Under the pieces are notes generated by a model that was given only the letters and a program-made list of their open reading frames with translations, was not told the DNA's origin and searched no databases. The position numbers and the translations under genes are program-made. A stretch of DNA of 64,000 bases from CAITSH01 sp945892985 (GTDB lineage Bacteria; Pseudomonadota; Gammaproteobacteria; Burkholderiales; SG8-39), in contig CAMDDU010000017.1 in NCBI GenBank assembly GCA_945892985.1, forward strand, positions 1 to 64,000, written 5' to 3'. Positions 1-8,783 of the stretch are shown in pieces (the first letter of the stretch is position 1; each line of letters opens with the position of its first letter).

Positions 1-1
1 G

Positions 2-616
2 CGTAAAGCCGGGGTCGCGGACTACAAGGCTTTCGCTCTTCAGGTCCTTGATGTTGTCGGTAACCGGCCCATCTCGTTTGAGGTATTCGCAGATGATTTC
101 GCCGAAATGGAAAAACAGGCGTTAGAGATCGCCTCGTGGGGCAAGAACGTCAACGTGAAGATCCCGGTGACGAACACTAAGGGCGAGTTTTGCGGACCGC
201 TCGTGGAGCGTCTTTCACGGGCGGGGGTTCAGATAAACGTAACGGCAGTGATGACCAATGACCAAGTCCGTCGCATTACCGACAAGCTTGCCCTGGAAAC
301 GCCGGCTATCGTGTCCGTATTCGCAGGACGTATAGCCGATACGGGGCGCGACCCCGTTCCCCTGATGGCCGAAGCGGTTGCGATTCTCAAATCCAAGCCA
401 AAGGCCGAATTGATATGGGCCAGCCCACGCGAACTTCTCAATGTATTCCAGGCCGATGCGGTCGGCTGCCACATCATCACCGCCACTAACGACATCATCA
501 AAAAATTGTCGCTGGTGGGCAAAGACCTCGACGCGTATTCGCTTGAGACAGTGGAAATGTTCTACAAAGACGCCAAGGCAGCCGGTTACAGCATCGCGGC
601 CCGATCCGCGGCATAG
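2..616 (+). CDS. Transaldolase family protein, 5' end outside window
   Basis: The reading frame is open from base 2, so the N-terminus lies before the window. The visible 204 residues match the small transaldolase / fructose-6-phosphate aldolase (TalC/FSA-like) family: the Schiff-base lysine sits in VNVKIPVTNT, followed by QINVTAV, the phosphate-binding stretch SVFAGRIADTGRDP, and a C-terminal part with IWASPRELLNVF and GCHIITATNDIIKKL. These enzymes transfer or condense a three-carbon dihydroxyacetone unit. It heads a + strand operon that also carries a split transketolase, so I infer a role in building a sugar skeleton for surface polysaccharide rather than in central metabolism. The family assignment is firm; the substrate is unknown. 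Confidence 0.88.
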   Translation, partial: RKAGVADYKAFALQVLDVVGNRPISFEVFADDFAEMEKQALEIASWGKNVNVKIPVTNTKGEFCGPLVERLSRAGVQINVTAVMTNDQVRRITDKLALETPAIVSVFAGRIADTGRDPVPLMAEAVAILKSKPKAELIWASPRELLNVFQADAVGCHIITATNDIIKKLSLVGKDLDAYSLETVEMFYKDAKAAGYSIAARSAA

Positions 617-637
617 CCTCGAATTCTGGAGATTTCA

Positions 638-1642
638 ATGTTCAAAAATGTTCTGGTTACCGGCGCCGCCGGGTATGTTGGCAGCCTGCTCGTGCCGCAA
701 CTGCTTGAGGCGGGATACAAGGTTACCGGGTACGACATCATGTACTTTGGCGATCATTTTTTGCCCAAAGCCAATCCCAATCTCAAATTAATCAGCGGTG
801 ACATACGTGATACCGCAAAGCTTGCCGAGGCGTTCAAGGACATTGATGTCGTGATCAGCCTTGCATGCATCTCCAACGATGCAAGCTTCGAGCTCGATGA
901 GAATTTGTCCACGTCCATCAACCTTGATGCGTTCGAGCCTATGGTGATTGCGGCGAAGGCGGCTGGAGTGAAACGGTTCATTTACGCCTCTTCCAGTTCG
1001 GTGTACGGCGTTTCTGACGCGCCCGATGTGACCGAAGACCACCCGCTTGTGCCACTTACCCTTTACAACAAATACAAGGGAATGTGCGAGCCGCGCCTGT
1101 TCAAGCACCAATCTGCGGACTTTGTCTGCGTGACGATTCGGCCTGCGACACTCTGCGGCTATGCACCTCGGCAGCGCCTGGATCTTTCCGTGAATATTCT
1201 TACCAACCATGCGGTGAACAACAATAAAATTACCGTTTTTGGCGGATCACAAAAGCGTCCAAACCTGCATGTGCAGGATATGTGCGACGTCTACCAGATG
1301 TTGCTGACTGCCCCGGACGAGAAAATCGCCGGCCAGATTTTCAATGCCGGTTTCCAGAATATGTCGATCATGGAAATCGCTCAGACCGCCAAGCGCGTGG
1401 TGCAGGAGCTGTTCCCGGAAAAGGGCGACATCCCCATCGTCACCACACCGACAGACGACCTGCGCTCCTACCACGTCAATTCGGACAAGATCCAGCGCGT
1501 TCTCGGATTCAAGCCAAGATTCACCGTCGAGGATGCCATCCGCGACCTGTGCGCCGCCTTCAAGTCGGGCAAGCTGCCGGGGAGCATGGATGACACGTTT
1601 TATTTCAATGTTCGCCGCCTCAAGGAGCTTAAAGCGGCATGA
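638..1642 (+). CDS. Extended SDR: NAD-dependent sugar epimerase/dehydratase
   Basis: This 334-residue protein has the extended short-chain dehydrogenase fold used on nucleotide sugars. The Rossmann motif GAAGYVG is at residues 9-15, SSSSVYG follows, and the catalytic pair is Y143 and K147 in YNKYK. It starts 21 bases after the transaldolase stop and overlaps the next SDR by an ATGA junction, so the genes are probably translationally coupled. It should epimerise, dehydrate or reduce a (probably nucleotide-linked) sugar in the cytoplasm. The exact reaction cannot be read from the sequence. Confidence 0.88.
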   Translation: MFKNVLVTGAAGYVGSLLVPQLLEAGYKVTGYDIMYFGDHFLPKANPNLKLISGDIRDTAKLAEAFKDIDVVISLACISNDASFELDENLSTSINLDAFEPMVIAAKAAGVKRFIYASSSSVYGVSDAPDVTEDHPLVPLTLYNKYKGMCEPRLFKHQSADFVCVTIRPATLCGYAPRQRLDLSVNILTNHAVNNNKITVFGGSQKRPNLHVQDMCDVYQMLLTAPDEKIAGQIFNAGFQNMSIMEIAQTAKRVVQELFPEKGDIPIVTTPTDDLRSYHVNSDKIQRVLGFKPRFTVEDAIRDLCAAFKSGKLPGSMDDTFYFNVRRLKELKAA

Positions 1643-2646
1643 CCGCCAAGCCGGTAGCAATCGTAACCGGCGGCGCCGGGTTCATCGGCAGCCACATGGT
1701 GGACGTGCTGGTGGAGCGGGGGTTTGCGGTGCGCGTGATCGACAATCTGATTGGCGGTCGCGAGGAAAACTTGGCACACCACGGCAATACGCCGGATGTT
1801 GTGCTCGAGAAACGCGATATCCGGAGTTTTGCCCCTGATGACGTTCTTTTCCGTGGGGTGACGTACGTCATTCATTTCGCCGGCATCGGTGATATCGTGC
1901 CTTCGATTGAGCATCCGATGGAGTATATGTCCGCCAACGTGCAAGGCACCGTGCATATGCTCGAGTGCGCGCGGCATGCCGGTGTCGGGAAATTCGTTTT
2001 CGCAGCATCCTCGTCCTGCTATGGGTTGGCGGATGTGCCCACCCGCGAAGACAGCCCGATCGACACGTGCTATCCCTATGCCTTGTCCAAATATCAGGGC
2101 GAACAAGCGGCGTTTCACTGGCATAAAGTCTACAAGCTGCCGGTTAACGCGATTCGGATATTCAATGCCTACGGAACTCGCTCGCGTACATCCGGAGCGT
2201 ATGGCGCGGTGTTCGGCGTGTTTTTGCGCCAGAAAATCGCCGGCAAGCCTTACACCGTAGTGGGTGATGGCTCGCAAAAGCGTGACTTCCTGTACGTAAC
2301 GGATGTGGCGCGAGCGTTTCTGGCTGCTGCAGAGACCGAGCATGTCGGCCGAATCTACAACCTGGGCGCGGGCAAGCCGCAATCGGTCAACCGCCTGATC
2401 GAGTTGCTGGGTGGCGACAAGATCCACATTCCCAAGCGGCCCGGTGAACCTGATTGCACATGGGCCGATATTTCGCGCATTACGGCTGAACTTGGCTGGA
2501 AGCCGCAGGTGAGTTTCGAAGAAGGTGTGGCTAAAATCGTCGCAAATATCGATTACTGGCGCAATGCGCCGTTGTGGGATCCGGCCTCCATCGCCAAGGC
2601 GACGAAGACCTGGTTCGATTACCTGACGCCGCAAGGACAAGCCTGA
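1639..2646 (+). CDS. Extended SDR: NAD-dependent epimerase (GalE/WbpP-like)
   Basis: The 335-residue protein has GGAGFIG at residues 11-17, the VIHFAG segment, AASSSCYG, and the catalytic pair Y147/K151 in YALSK. A C-terminal segment (RPGEPDCTWADISRITAELGW) is typical of NDP-sugar 4-epimerases and dehydratases. The start overlaps the previous stop (ATGA) and the stop is directly followed by the next ATG. It probably acts on the same nucleotide sugar as its neighbours. A long antisense frame covering it is a codon-bias shadow. Confidence 0.88.
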   Translation: MTAKPVAIVTGGAGFIGSHMVDVLVERGFAVRVIDNLIGGREENLAHHGNTPDVVLEKRDIRSFAPDDVLFRGVTYVIHFAGIGDIVPSIEHPMEYMSANVQGTVHMLECARHAGVGKFVFAASSSCYGLADVPTREDSPIDTCYPYALSKYQGEQAAFHWHKVYKLPVNAIRIFNAYGTRSRTSGAYGAVFGVFLRQKIAGKPYTVVGDGSQKRDFLYVTDVARAFLAAAETEHVGRIYNLGAGKPQSVNRLIELLGGDKIHIPKRPGEPDCTWADISRITAELGWKPQVSFEEGVAKIVANIDYWRNAPLWDPASIAKATKTWFDYLTPQGQA

Positions 2647-4194
2647 ATGGACGCCGCCAGCAAGCATCTTTTTTCGCACAAGATCAAAACCGCGGCGCAG
2701 ATCCGAGATGCCATCGGACCACGCCCGCGCAAGAAAAAAGTGATTATGTGCCATGGTACGTTTGATGTAGTTCACCCTGGGCACATCCGGCACATGCTCT
2801 ATGCCAAGACCAAGGCTGACATACTGATCGCAAGCCTGACCACGGACGAGCATATCAAAAAGGGCAATATGCGCCCTTACGTGCCTGAAGACCTGCGCGC
2901 GGTTAATCTCGCCGCGCTGGAAATGGTCGATTACGTCATCATCGATGGTGATCCCACCCCGCTCAAGAATCTTGCGCTGATCAGGCCCGACTATTTTGCC
3001 AAGGGCTACGAGTACACCGCCGGCGCGGTCAACCCGAAGACCCAGGAGGAAATCGACATCCTTGAGTCCTATGGTGGCGAAATGATTTTCACGCCGGGCG
3101 ACATCGTCTATTCCTCTTCTGTCCTGATCGAACTCGCGCCGCCTTCCATCGCTGTCGAGAAACTGATAACGCTGATGGACGCCGAGGGCGTGACCTTCAA
3201 GGATCTGCGCGACGCAATCCAGAAAATGAAGGGGATACACGTCCACGTAATCGGCGACACCATTGTCGACAGCTACACCTATTGCAGCATGATCGGGGGC
3301 ATGACGAAAACCCCGACCATGAGCGTGCGCTACGAGAAAAAAGTGGACTATACCGGCGGCGCCGCCGTAGTCGCGAAACACCTGCGCGCCGCAGGCGCCG
3401 ACGTGACTTTCTCAACGGTGCTTGGCAACGACGCATACAAAAATTTCGTGCTCGATGACCTTAATACCTGCGGCGTGCACTGCCAGCCGATCATCGACGA
3501 GACACGGCCTACCACCAACAAGAACGCTATCGTTGCCGAAAGCTACCGGCTGCTGAAAGTTGATACGGTGGATAACCGTTCGATATCGGACAAGATCGTC
3601 GAACAACTGAAGAACCAGATCGCCGACACCCGTACCCAGGCCGTCGTACTCAGCGATTTCCGGCACGGCATGTTCAATCGCAGCACCATCCCCCATCTCA
3701 CCTCGGCAATTCCCGATGGCGTATTCCGGGTTGCCGACAGCCAGGTCGCCAGCCGCTGGGGCAATATTCTCGAATTCGAAGGGTTCGACCTGATCACCCC
3801 GAACGAACGCGAAGCCCGTTTCGCTCTGGGCGACCAGGACTCGGTGGTGCGGCCGCTTGCACTGGAGTTGCTCAAGCGGGCAAAGTGCAAGACGCTGATC
3901 CTCAAGTGCGGCGACCGCGGCATCATTACTTATCGAAGCACGTCGTCTGACGTCCGCGCATTTTTCACCATTGAGAGCTTTGCCGATAAAGTGGTGGACG
4001 CCGTTGGCGCAGGCGACGCCCTGCTTTCATACGCCACGCTCGCGCTGATTGCCACCAAGAACGATGTTGTCGCCTCGATTCTCGGCAATATGGCGGCCGG
4101 CATTGAATGCGAGCACGAGGGCAACTGGCCGGTGACACCTGAACTGGTCTTGAAAAAGATCGATTCGGTCGAAAAGCAAGTCAAGTACGAGTAA
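2647..4194 (+). CDS. Bifunctional cytidylyltransferase / PfkB-family sugar kinase, reversed HldE-like order
   Basis: This 515-residue fusion has two domains. Residues about 30-165 are a class I nucleotidylyltransferase with HPGH at 43-46 and an RfaE-like middle part (MRPYVPEDLRAVNLAALEM). Residues about 190-500 are a PfkB/ribokinase fold with GGAAVVAKHL and the C-terminal GAGDA motif at 454-458, in which D457 is the catalytic base. HldE makes ADP-heptose with the kinase first and the nucleotidylyltransferase second; here the order is reversed. The likely job is to phosphorylate a sugar and activate it with NTP in the cytoplasm. The start is fixed by the adjacent TGA-ATG junction. The nucleotide (CTP or ATP) and sugar are unknown. 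Confidence 0.87.
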   Translation: MDAASKHLFSHKIKTAAQIRDAIGPRPRKKKVIMCHGTFDVVHPGHIRHMLYAKTKADILIASLTTDEHIKKGNMRPYVPEDLRAVNLAALEMVDYVIIDGDPTPLKNLALIRPDYFAKGYEYTAGAVNPKTQEEIDILESYGGEMIFTPGDIVYSSSVLIELAPPSIAVEKLITLMDAEGVTFKDLRDAIQKMKGIHVHVIGDTIVDSYTYCSMIGGMTKTPTMSVRYEKKVDYTGGAAVVAKHLRAAGADVTFSTVLGNDAYKNFVLDDLNTCGVHCQPIIDETRPTTNKNAIVAESYRLLKVDTVDNRSISDKIVEQLKNQIADTRTQAVVLSDFRHGMFNRSTIPHLTSAIPDGVFRVADSQVASRWGNILEFEGFDLITPNEREARFALGDQDSVVRPLALELLKRAKCKTLILKCGDRGIITYRSTSSDVRAFFTIESFADKVVDAVGAGDALLSYATLALIATKNDVVASILGNMAAGIECEHEGNWPVTPELVLKKIDSVEKQVKYE

Positions 4195-4201
4195 GCATGC
4201 C

Positions 4202-5125
4202 ATGCGCGTGATCGTTGTCGGCCTTGGTGTGCAGGGGCACAAGCGTCTCGCCGTCGCCGGAAGCGATGCGGTCGCTACGGTCGATCCGGTCAGCGCCGAG
4301 GCGCAGTACAAGCGCGTCGAAGACGTACCCCTGTCTTCCTACGATGCGGCACTGCTCTGTATCCCCGATGAGCCCAAGCTCGCACTCGTTACCTATCTTC
4401 TATCCAACCGCAAGCACCTGTTGGTGGAAAAGCCGCTGTTCGCCGCCGACTCGGCGGACCTGGTGCGCTTGAAGGCGCTGGCCGGGCAGAACCGTGCGGT
4501 CTGCTACACCGCCTACAACCACCGCTTTGAACCGCATTTTGTGCGCATGAAACAGGCAATCGATTCGGGTCGCCTCGGCAGGATTTATTGCGCGCGCATG
4601 TTCTACGGCAATGGCACGGCGCGACTGGTACGCGATTCCGCCTGGCGCGATCAGGGGGCGGGTGTACTGCCGGACCTGGGATCGCATCTTCTTGACACAG
4701 CGCTCTTCTGGTTCGGCAAATCGTCCGCACCGTTCGATATTTATTCCTGCAACCGGTTTGAGAACAGGTCATTCGATCATTTTTCGTTCGGCGCCAATGG
4801 CTCGCCGGTGCTGCAACTGGAAATGACACTGCTCAACTGGCGCAATCACTTTTACGCCGACGTTTTCGCCGAAAACGGCAGCGCGCACATTCAATCGCTG
4901 TGCAAGTGGGGCCCCAGTACCTTCACTCTTCGCGACCGCAAGCTGCCCAGCGGCAGGCCCGACGAGGAGGCGGTGACTCTGGTTCAGGTTGATCCGACCT
5001 GGCAGCTGGAATACCAGCACTTCAAGCAGTTGTGCAAGGGCGGCGAAAGCAACATCGACAACGATATCTGGATCAACACCGTACTGAACGACCTCACCCG
5101 GTGCGCTCTGGATACGGGCCGATGA
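4202..5125 (+). CDS. Gfo/Idh/MocA family oxidoreductase
   Basis: The 307-residue protein begins with a Rossmann motif (VVGLGVQG) and has the family signature VEKPL, with E76-K77-P78 at the expected place. A C-terminal domain carries WRDQGAGVLPDLGSHLLD, a typical substrate-side segment. Such enzymes oxidise or reduce a sugar ring hydroxyl/ketone with NAD(P). It follows the kinase fusion by 7 bases and overlaps the next gene by ATGA. Within this operon it probably makes a keto-sugar intermediate or reduces one; the direction cannot be told from sequence. Confidence 0.85.
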   Translation: MRVIVVGLGVQGHKRLAVAGSDAVATVDPVSAEAQYKRVEDVPLSSYDAALLCIPDEPKLALVTYLLSNRKHLLVEKPLFAADSADLVRLKALAGQNRAVCYTAYNHRFEPHFVRMKQAIDSGRLGRIYCARMFYGNGTARLVRDSAWRDQGAGVLPDLGSHLLDTALFWFGKSSAPFDIYSCNRFENRSFDHFSFGANGSPVLQLEMTLLNWRNHFYADVFAENGSAHIQSLCKWGPSTFTLRDRKLPSGRPDEEAVTLVQVDPTWQLEYQHFKQLCKGGESNIDNDIWINTVLNDLTRCALDTGR

Positions 5126-6399
5126 GCGAATACACCATCGGTTTTGCCGGCATGACCCACCTCGGACTCAATTCCGCGGTGGCCGCAGCCGACAAAGGGT
5201 TCGACACAGTGTGCTACGATCCAGACCCCCTCCTTGTTGTCGCACTGGAGCGCGGCGAACTTCCCGTTGTCGAGCCGGATCTGCCAGAGGTATTGAAAAA
5301 GAATGCCCGCAGAATTCGCTTCTCCGCCGACCCGAAAGCGCTGACGGGATGTGATCTGGTCTATGTTGCCCCGGACGTGCCCACCGACGATGCCGGACAA
5401 AGCGATCTTGGGGGCATAGACGCACTGATTCGCAAAGTCGATGCGGCGATGCGCTCTGACGCGGTGATGGTTATCCTGAGTCAGGTGCCCCCTGGCTTTA
5501 CGCGCGCGCGGGCAATCCCCGGTCGTTTGCTGCATTACCAGGTGGAAACGCTTATTTTCGGGCGCGCGATGGAACGTGCGCGATTCCCGGAAAGATTTAT
5601 CGTCGGCTGCGCCGAACCCGGGCAGCCGCTGCCAAGGGTGCTTGCGGCATTTCTGGAAAATTTCGGTTGCCCAATCCTGCCCATGCGCTACGAGAGCGCT
5701 GAGCTAGCCAAGATCTCCATCAACATGTGTCTTGTCGCTTCGGTCGGGGTGGCCAATACGATGGCCGAATTGTGCGAACAAACGGGAGCCGACTGGGCGG
5801 AGATTGTTCCGGCACTAAAGCTGGACCGGCGCATCGGCCCCTACAGCTACCTTAGTCCGGGTTTGGGCATAGCCGGGGGCAATCTGGAGCGCGATCTGGC
5901 GACTGTGCTTACGCTAGCGAAACGGCATGGCACGGACGGAGGAATCGTTTCCGCATGGGTGGCTAACAGCCGGCACCGCAAGGGTTGGGTTTGGAACGTT
6001 GTTGAAAAACGCGTTCTTGCCCAAAACTCCGGTGCGCGAATCGCAGTACTGGGTCTCGCATACAAGGAAGACACGCACAGTACAAAGAATTCCCCCTCTT
6101 TGGCGCTCCTGTCCCATCTTGCAGGGCGTGATGTCGTTGTCTATGATCCAGTCGTTTCGCCCGAATATGCCCGGATCCCGTTTAAGGCCGCCTCAAGTGC
6201 GATGGCGGCAATCGAGGGTGCGGAAGCGGTTTGCATCATGACTCCGTGGGCGGAGTTCAAAAACCTCTCCCCATCGGATCTCGTCCGACACATGCGCGGA
6301 CGCTGGTTGATAGACCCCTACCGTGTCATCGACGGCAAGGCGGCGCGCGCCGCCGGGCTTTTGCATGTCACGCTGGGCATTGCCCCCGAGGAAACCTGA
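5122..6399 (+). CDS. UDP-glucose/GDP-mannose dehydrogenase family protein lacking the catalytic Cys
   Basis: The start was set at the ATG overlapping the upstream stop, giving 425 residues. The N-terminal NAD domain reads GFAGMTHLGL, the middle domain keeps the Lys and Asn in ELAKISINM, and the C-terminal UDP-binding-like domain has VLGLAYKEDTHSTKNSP. The active-site segment that is normally GGSCFPKD reads GGNLERD, so the thiol nucleophile for the second oxidation is an Asn. The C-terminal Arg of the usual TDDIRESP motif is a Lys. A normal four-electron alcohol-to-acid oxidation is therefore doubtful. It could be a two-electron dehydrogenase or act on another nucleotide sugar. Fold assignment is good; the reaction is open. 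Confidence 0.78.
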   Translation: MSEYTIGFAGMTHLGLNSAVAAADKGFDTVCYDPDPLLVVALERGELPVVEPDLPEVLKKNARRIRFSADPKALTGCDLVYVAPDVPTDDAGQSDLGGIDALIRKVDAAMRSDAVMVILSQVPPGFTRARAIPGRLLHYQVETLIFGRAMERARFPERFIVGCAEPGQPLPRVLAAFLENFGCPILPMRYESAELAKISINMCLVASVGVANTMAELCEQTGADWAEIVPALKLDRRIGPYSYLSPGLGIAGGNLERDLATVLTLAKRHGTDGGIVSAWVANSRHRKGWVWNVVEKRVLAQNSGARIAVLGLAYKEDTHSTKNSPSLALLSHLAGRDVVVYDPVVSPEYARIPFKAASSAMAAIEGAEAVCIMTPWAEFKNLSPSDLVRHMRGRWLIDPYRVIDGKAARAAGLLHVTLGIAPEET

Positions 6400-6404
6400 A
6401 CCCC

Positions 6405-7301
6405 ATGCTCAAGCATCACTTCGCATCACCGGTATCCCCTGGCCGAGTCGTTATCGTTGGTGCAGGTGGTTTCGTCGGCAAGGCCGCTGCTAAAAAACTC
6501 ATCGCGCGCGGCGTGCAGGTTGCCGGCGTGGCGCGCCAGGATGTCGATCTGCTTTCGGGCAACGCGGCCGCGCAACTGGCGTCGACGCTCCGCAAGGGCG
6601 ACACACTGGTGATGATTGCCGCTCAGGCGCCAGTCAAAAACAACACTATGCTCATCGACAATTTGCAAATGATTGCGGCCGTGTGCGCTGCAATGGGCTC
6701 TGTTACGCCTGACCATGTGCTCTACGTAAGCTCCGATGCGGTCTACGCCGATTCCACTTCCCCGTTGAGCGAGGTATCCTGCGCGCAACCGGCGAGCCTG
6801 CATGGCATCATGCATCTTGCTCGGGAAGTCATGCTGGCGGACGAGAGCAAAGCGCCGCTTTGCATCCTGCGCCCCACGCTGATTTATGGCGCAGGCGATC
6901 CGCACAACGGTTATGGGCCAAATCGTTTCCGGCGCCTTGCGCAGCGCGGAGAAGAAATTATTCTGTTCGGAGCAGGTGAAGAGCGGCGCGATCATGTCTA
7001 TATCGATGACGTGGCGGAAATCGTCGCCCGCTGCGCCGCCCATAAAAGCGAGGGTGTGCTGAACATTGCGACAGGTACCGTGACCTCGTTCCGGGAGATC
7101 GCCGAAATGGTTGTCGCGATGCCGCCTGAAGTAGCCGCTGTATCCACCCTCAGGGATACGCCGCGAAAAGGGCCGATGCCACACGGCGGTTACCGTGCCT
7201 TCGATGCCTCTTCGACAACGCGGGCGTTTCCGGATTTTCAATACACACCACTGGCGCTTGGCCTGGCGCTGAGCCAAAAACAGGAGTTTCAGAATGGCTG
7301 A
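6405..7301 (+). CDS. SDR-family NAD(P)-binding protein with atypical active site
   Basis: With the ATG five bases after the previous stop, the protein has 298 residues. GAGGFVG at 19-25 and RRDHVYIDDVAEIV are standard extended-SDR features. The catalytic YxxxK position reads HGIMH, so both Tyr and Lys are replaced by His. Either the chemistry differs from classical SDRs or the protein is a binding/scaffold relative. It overlaps the following methyltransferase by 8 bases, so it belongs to the same transcript. Confidence 0.75.
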   Translation: MLKHHFASPVSPGRVVIVGAGGFVGKAAAKKLIARGVQVAGVARQDVDLLSGNAAAQLASTLRKGDTLVMIAAQAPVKNNTMLIDNLQMIAAVCAAMGSVTPDHVLYVSSDAVYADSTSPLSEVSCAQPASLHGIMHLAREVMLADESKAPLCILRPTLIYGAGDPHNGYGPNRFRRLAQRGEEIILFGAGEERRDHVYIDDVAEIVARCAAHKSEGVLNIATGTVTSFREIAEMVVAMPPEVAAVSTLRDTPRKGPMPHGGYRAFDASSTTRAFPDFQYTPLALGLALSQKQEFQNG

Positions 7302-7944
7302 AATTGAATTACTGAGAGCACTGCCAAAGGGCAAGCGCAACGTCAAGGCGCGGGAAACAGCCAAGACCGATGAACACGTGCGTATCTCCCGGGAGTATGG
7401 ACAAATCTACTTCGACGGCCCGCGCGAATACGGTTACGGTGGGTACCGTTACGATGGCCGCTGGCAACCAGTGGCAAAGGATATCGTGGCGCACTTTGGC
7501 TTGAAGCCAGGCGATCGCGTGCTCGATGTCGGATGCGCCAAGGGGTTCCTGGTAAAGGATCTCCTCGCGATTGGCATTGACGCTTACGGCGTGGATATAT
7601 CGCGTTATGCGCTGATGAAATGCGAACCCGAAGTCATTGGCCGCCTGCATCTTGGCAGCGCCGACAGCCTGCCTTTTCCGGACGGCAGCTTTGCCGCGGT
7701 GTTGTCGCTCAACACCGTTCACAATCTGACACGGGATCGCGGTAAGGTTGCGCTTAAGGAGATCCAACGACTCGCACCGGGCAAGGGTTTTGTCCAAGTG
7801 GATAGTTATCGCACACCTGAACAAAAGGCGGTGTTCGAAAGTTGGGTACTCACGGCGGGGTTTTACGACTATCCGGAGGGATGGAAATCGCTGTTCGACG
7901 AGGCGGGATATACTGGTGACTGGTATTGGACCATCATCGAGTAG
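7294..7944 (+). CDS. Class I SAM-dependent methyltransferase (copy 1 of 2)
   Basis: This 216-residue protein has the SAM motif VLDVGCAKGFLVKDL, a post-I acidic region (AYGVDISRYAL) and motif II/III LPFPDGSFAAVLSLNTVHNL. The N-terminal half carries a distinctive YFDGPREYGYGGYRYDGRW segment. A near relative is encoded at 18007-18672 with the same segment almost unchanged, again next to a two-subunit ThDP enzyme. It probably methylates a sugar or an intermediate made by the adjacent transketolase-like enzyme. The acceptor is unknown. Confidence 0.85.
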   Translation: MAEIELLRALPKGKRNVKARETAKTDEHVRISREYGQIYFDGPREYGYGGYRYDGRWQPVAKDIVAHFGLKPGDRVLDVGCAKGFLVKDLLAIGIDAYGVDISRYALMKCEPEVIGRLHLGSADSLPFPDGSFAAVLSLNTVHNLTRDRGKVALKEIQRLAPGKGFVQVDSYRTPEQKAVFESWVLTAGFYDYPEGWKSLFDEAGYTGDWYWTIIE

Positions 7945-7952
7945 CGCTCTTC

Positions 7953-8783
7953 ATGACAAAAAACCCATCCCCATTCAATACCACTGCGGCGCGCCAGCGG
8001 TGTCTGAAATACCGGCGGCGCATCCTTGACATCTCGCAGCAAGTGTCTGCCTTGCACGGAGCGGGCGCCTTTTCCGCGATCGAAATGGTGGATTGCGCCT
8101 ACCATGGCCTGATGCGCGGCCGTCCGGGCAAGGATTCGCCCGATACCTTCTTGATGTCCAAGGGGCACGGCTGCATGAGCCAGTATGTTGTTCTCGAGGC
8201 GCTGGGCATACTGACGCGCGGCGATCTTGACCTGTATTGCAAAGAGGGCGGGCGCCTCGGCTGCCATCCCGATTATGGCAATCCGGGCATCGAAGCCTCC
8301 ACTGGTTCCCTCGGCCATGGCATGGGTCTCGCAACAGGCATAGCCTATGCGGAAAAAGACATTCACAAGCGCGATGGCCTTGTGTATGTGGTGCTGAGCG
8401 ACGGCGAATTGCAGGAGGGCTCCACCTGGGAGGCGATGATGATGGCCGCTAACCTCGGCGTGACCAATCTGGTGGCGATGCTGGACCACAATGGATTCCA
8501 GTCTTTTGGCCGCACCTCCGAGACCCATCCCGCCTTTTACCCGATAAGGGAAAAGGTCGAAGCATTCGGATGGGAGGCTGCAGAGGTAAACGGGCACGAT
8601 GGCGCCGCCGTTCATGCCGCCGTCAGCCGGCGCAAGGGCAACAAACCGTTCATGGTGATCGGCAACACAGTCAAGGGCAAAGGCGTGTCCTTCATGGAAA
8701 ATCAGCCGATCTGGCATTACCGTTCCCCCAATCCTGCCGAATACCAGCAGGCAGTGGCCGAACTCAAAGAGGTGGTTGGATGA
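7953..8783 (+). CDS. Transketolase, N-terminal (ThDP pyrophosphate-binding) subunit
   Basis: The protein (276 residues from the ATG at 7953) corresponds to the N-terminal half of transketolase. It shows SKGHGCMSQY, STGSLGHGMGLATGIA, and the ThDP/metal motif as SDGELQEGSTWEA ... DHNG, with Ser in place of the first Gly of GDG. The C-terminal subunit follows with an ATGA overlap. Split transketolases are known from polysaccharide loci and from many archaea and bacteria. It likely moves a two-carbon ketol unit onto an aldose-phosphate that feeds this sugar pathway. Confidence 0.9.
   Translation: MTKNPSPFNTTAARQRCLKYRRRILDISQQVSALHGAGAFSAIEMVDCAYHGLMRGRPGKDSPDTFLMSKGHGCMSQYVVLEALGILTRGDLDLYCKEGGRLGCHPDYGNPGIEASTGSLGHGMGLATGIAYAEKDIHKRDGLVYVVLSDGELQEGSTWEAMMMAANLGVTNLVAMLDHNGFQSFGRTSETHPAFYPIREKVEAFGWEAAEVNGHDGAAVHAAVSRRKGNKPFMVIGNTVKGKGVSFMENQPIWHYRSPNPAEYQQAVAELKEVVG

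Noticed and set aside
1600..3381. A 593-codon open frame on the - strand
   Set aside because: It runs antisense to two clear genes (an SDR and the cytidylyltransferase-kinase fusion), has no family features and is explained by GC-rich codon bias.
2647..4194. Annotation as hldE
   Set aside because: Domain order is reversed and no heptose pathway partners are nearby, so the name would mislead.
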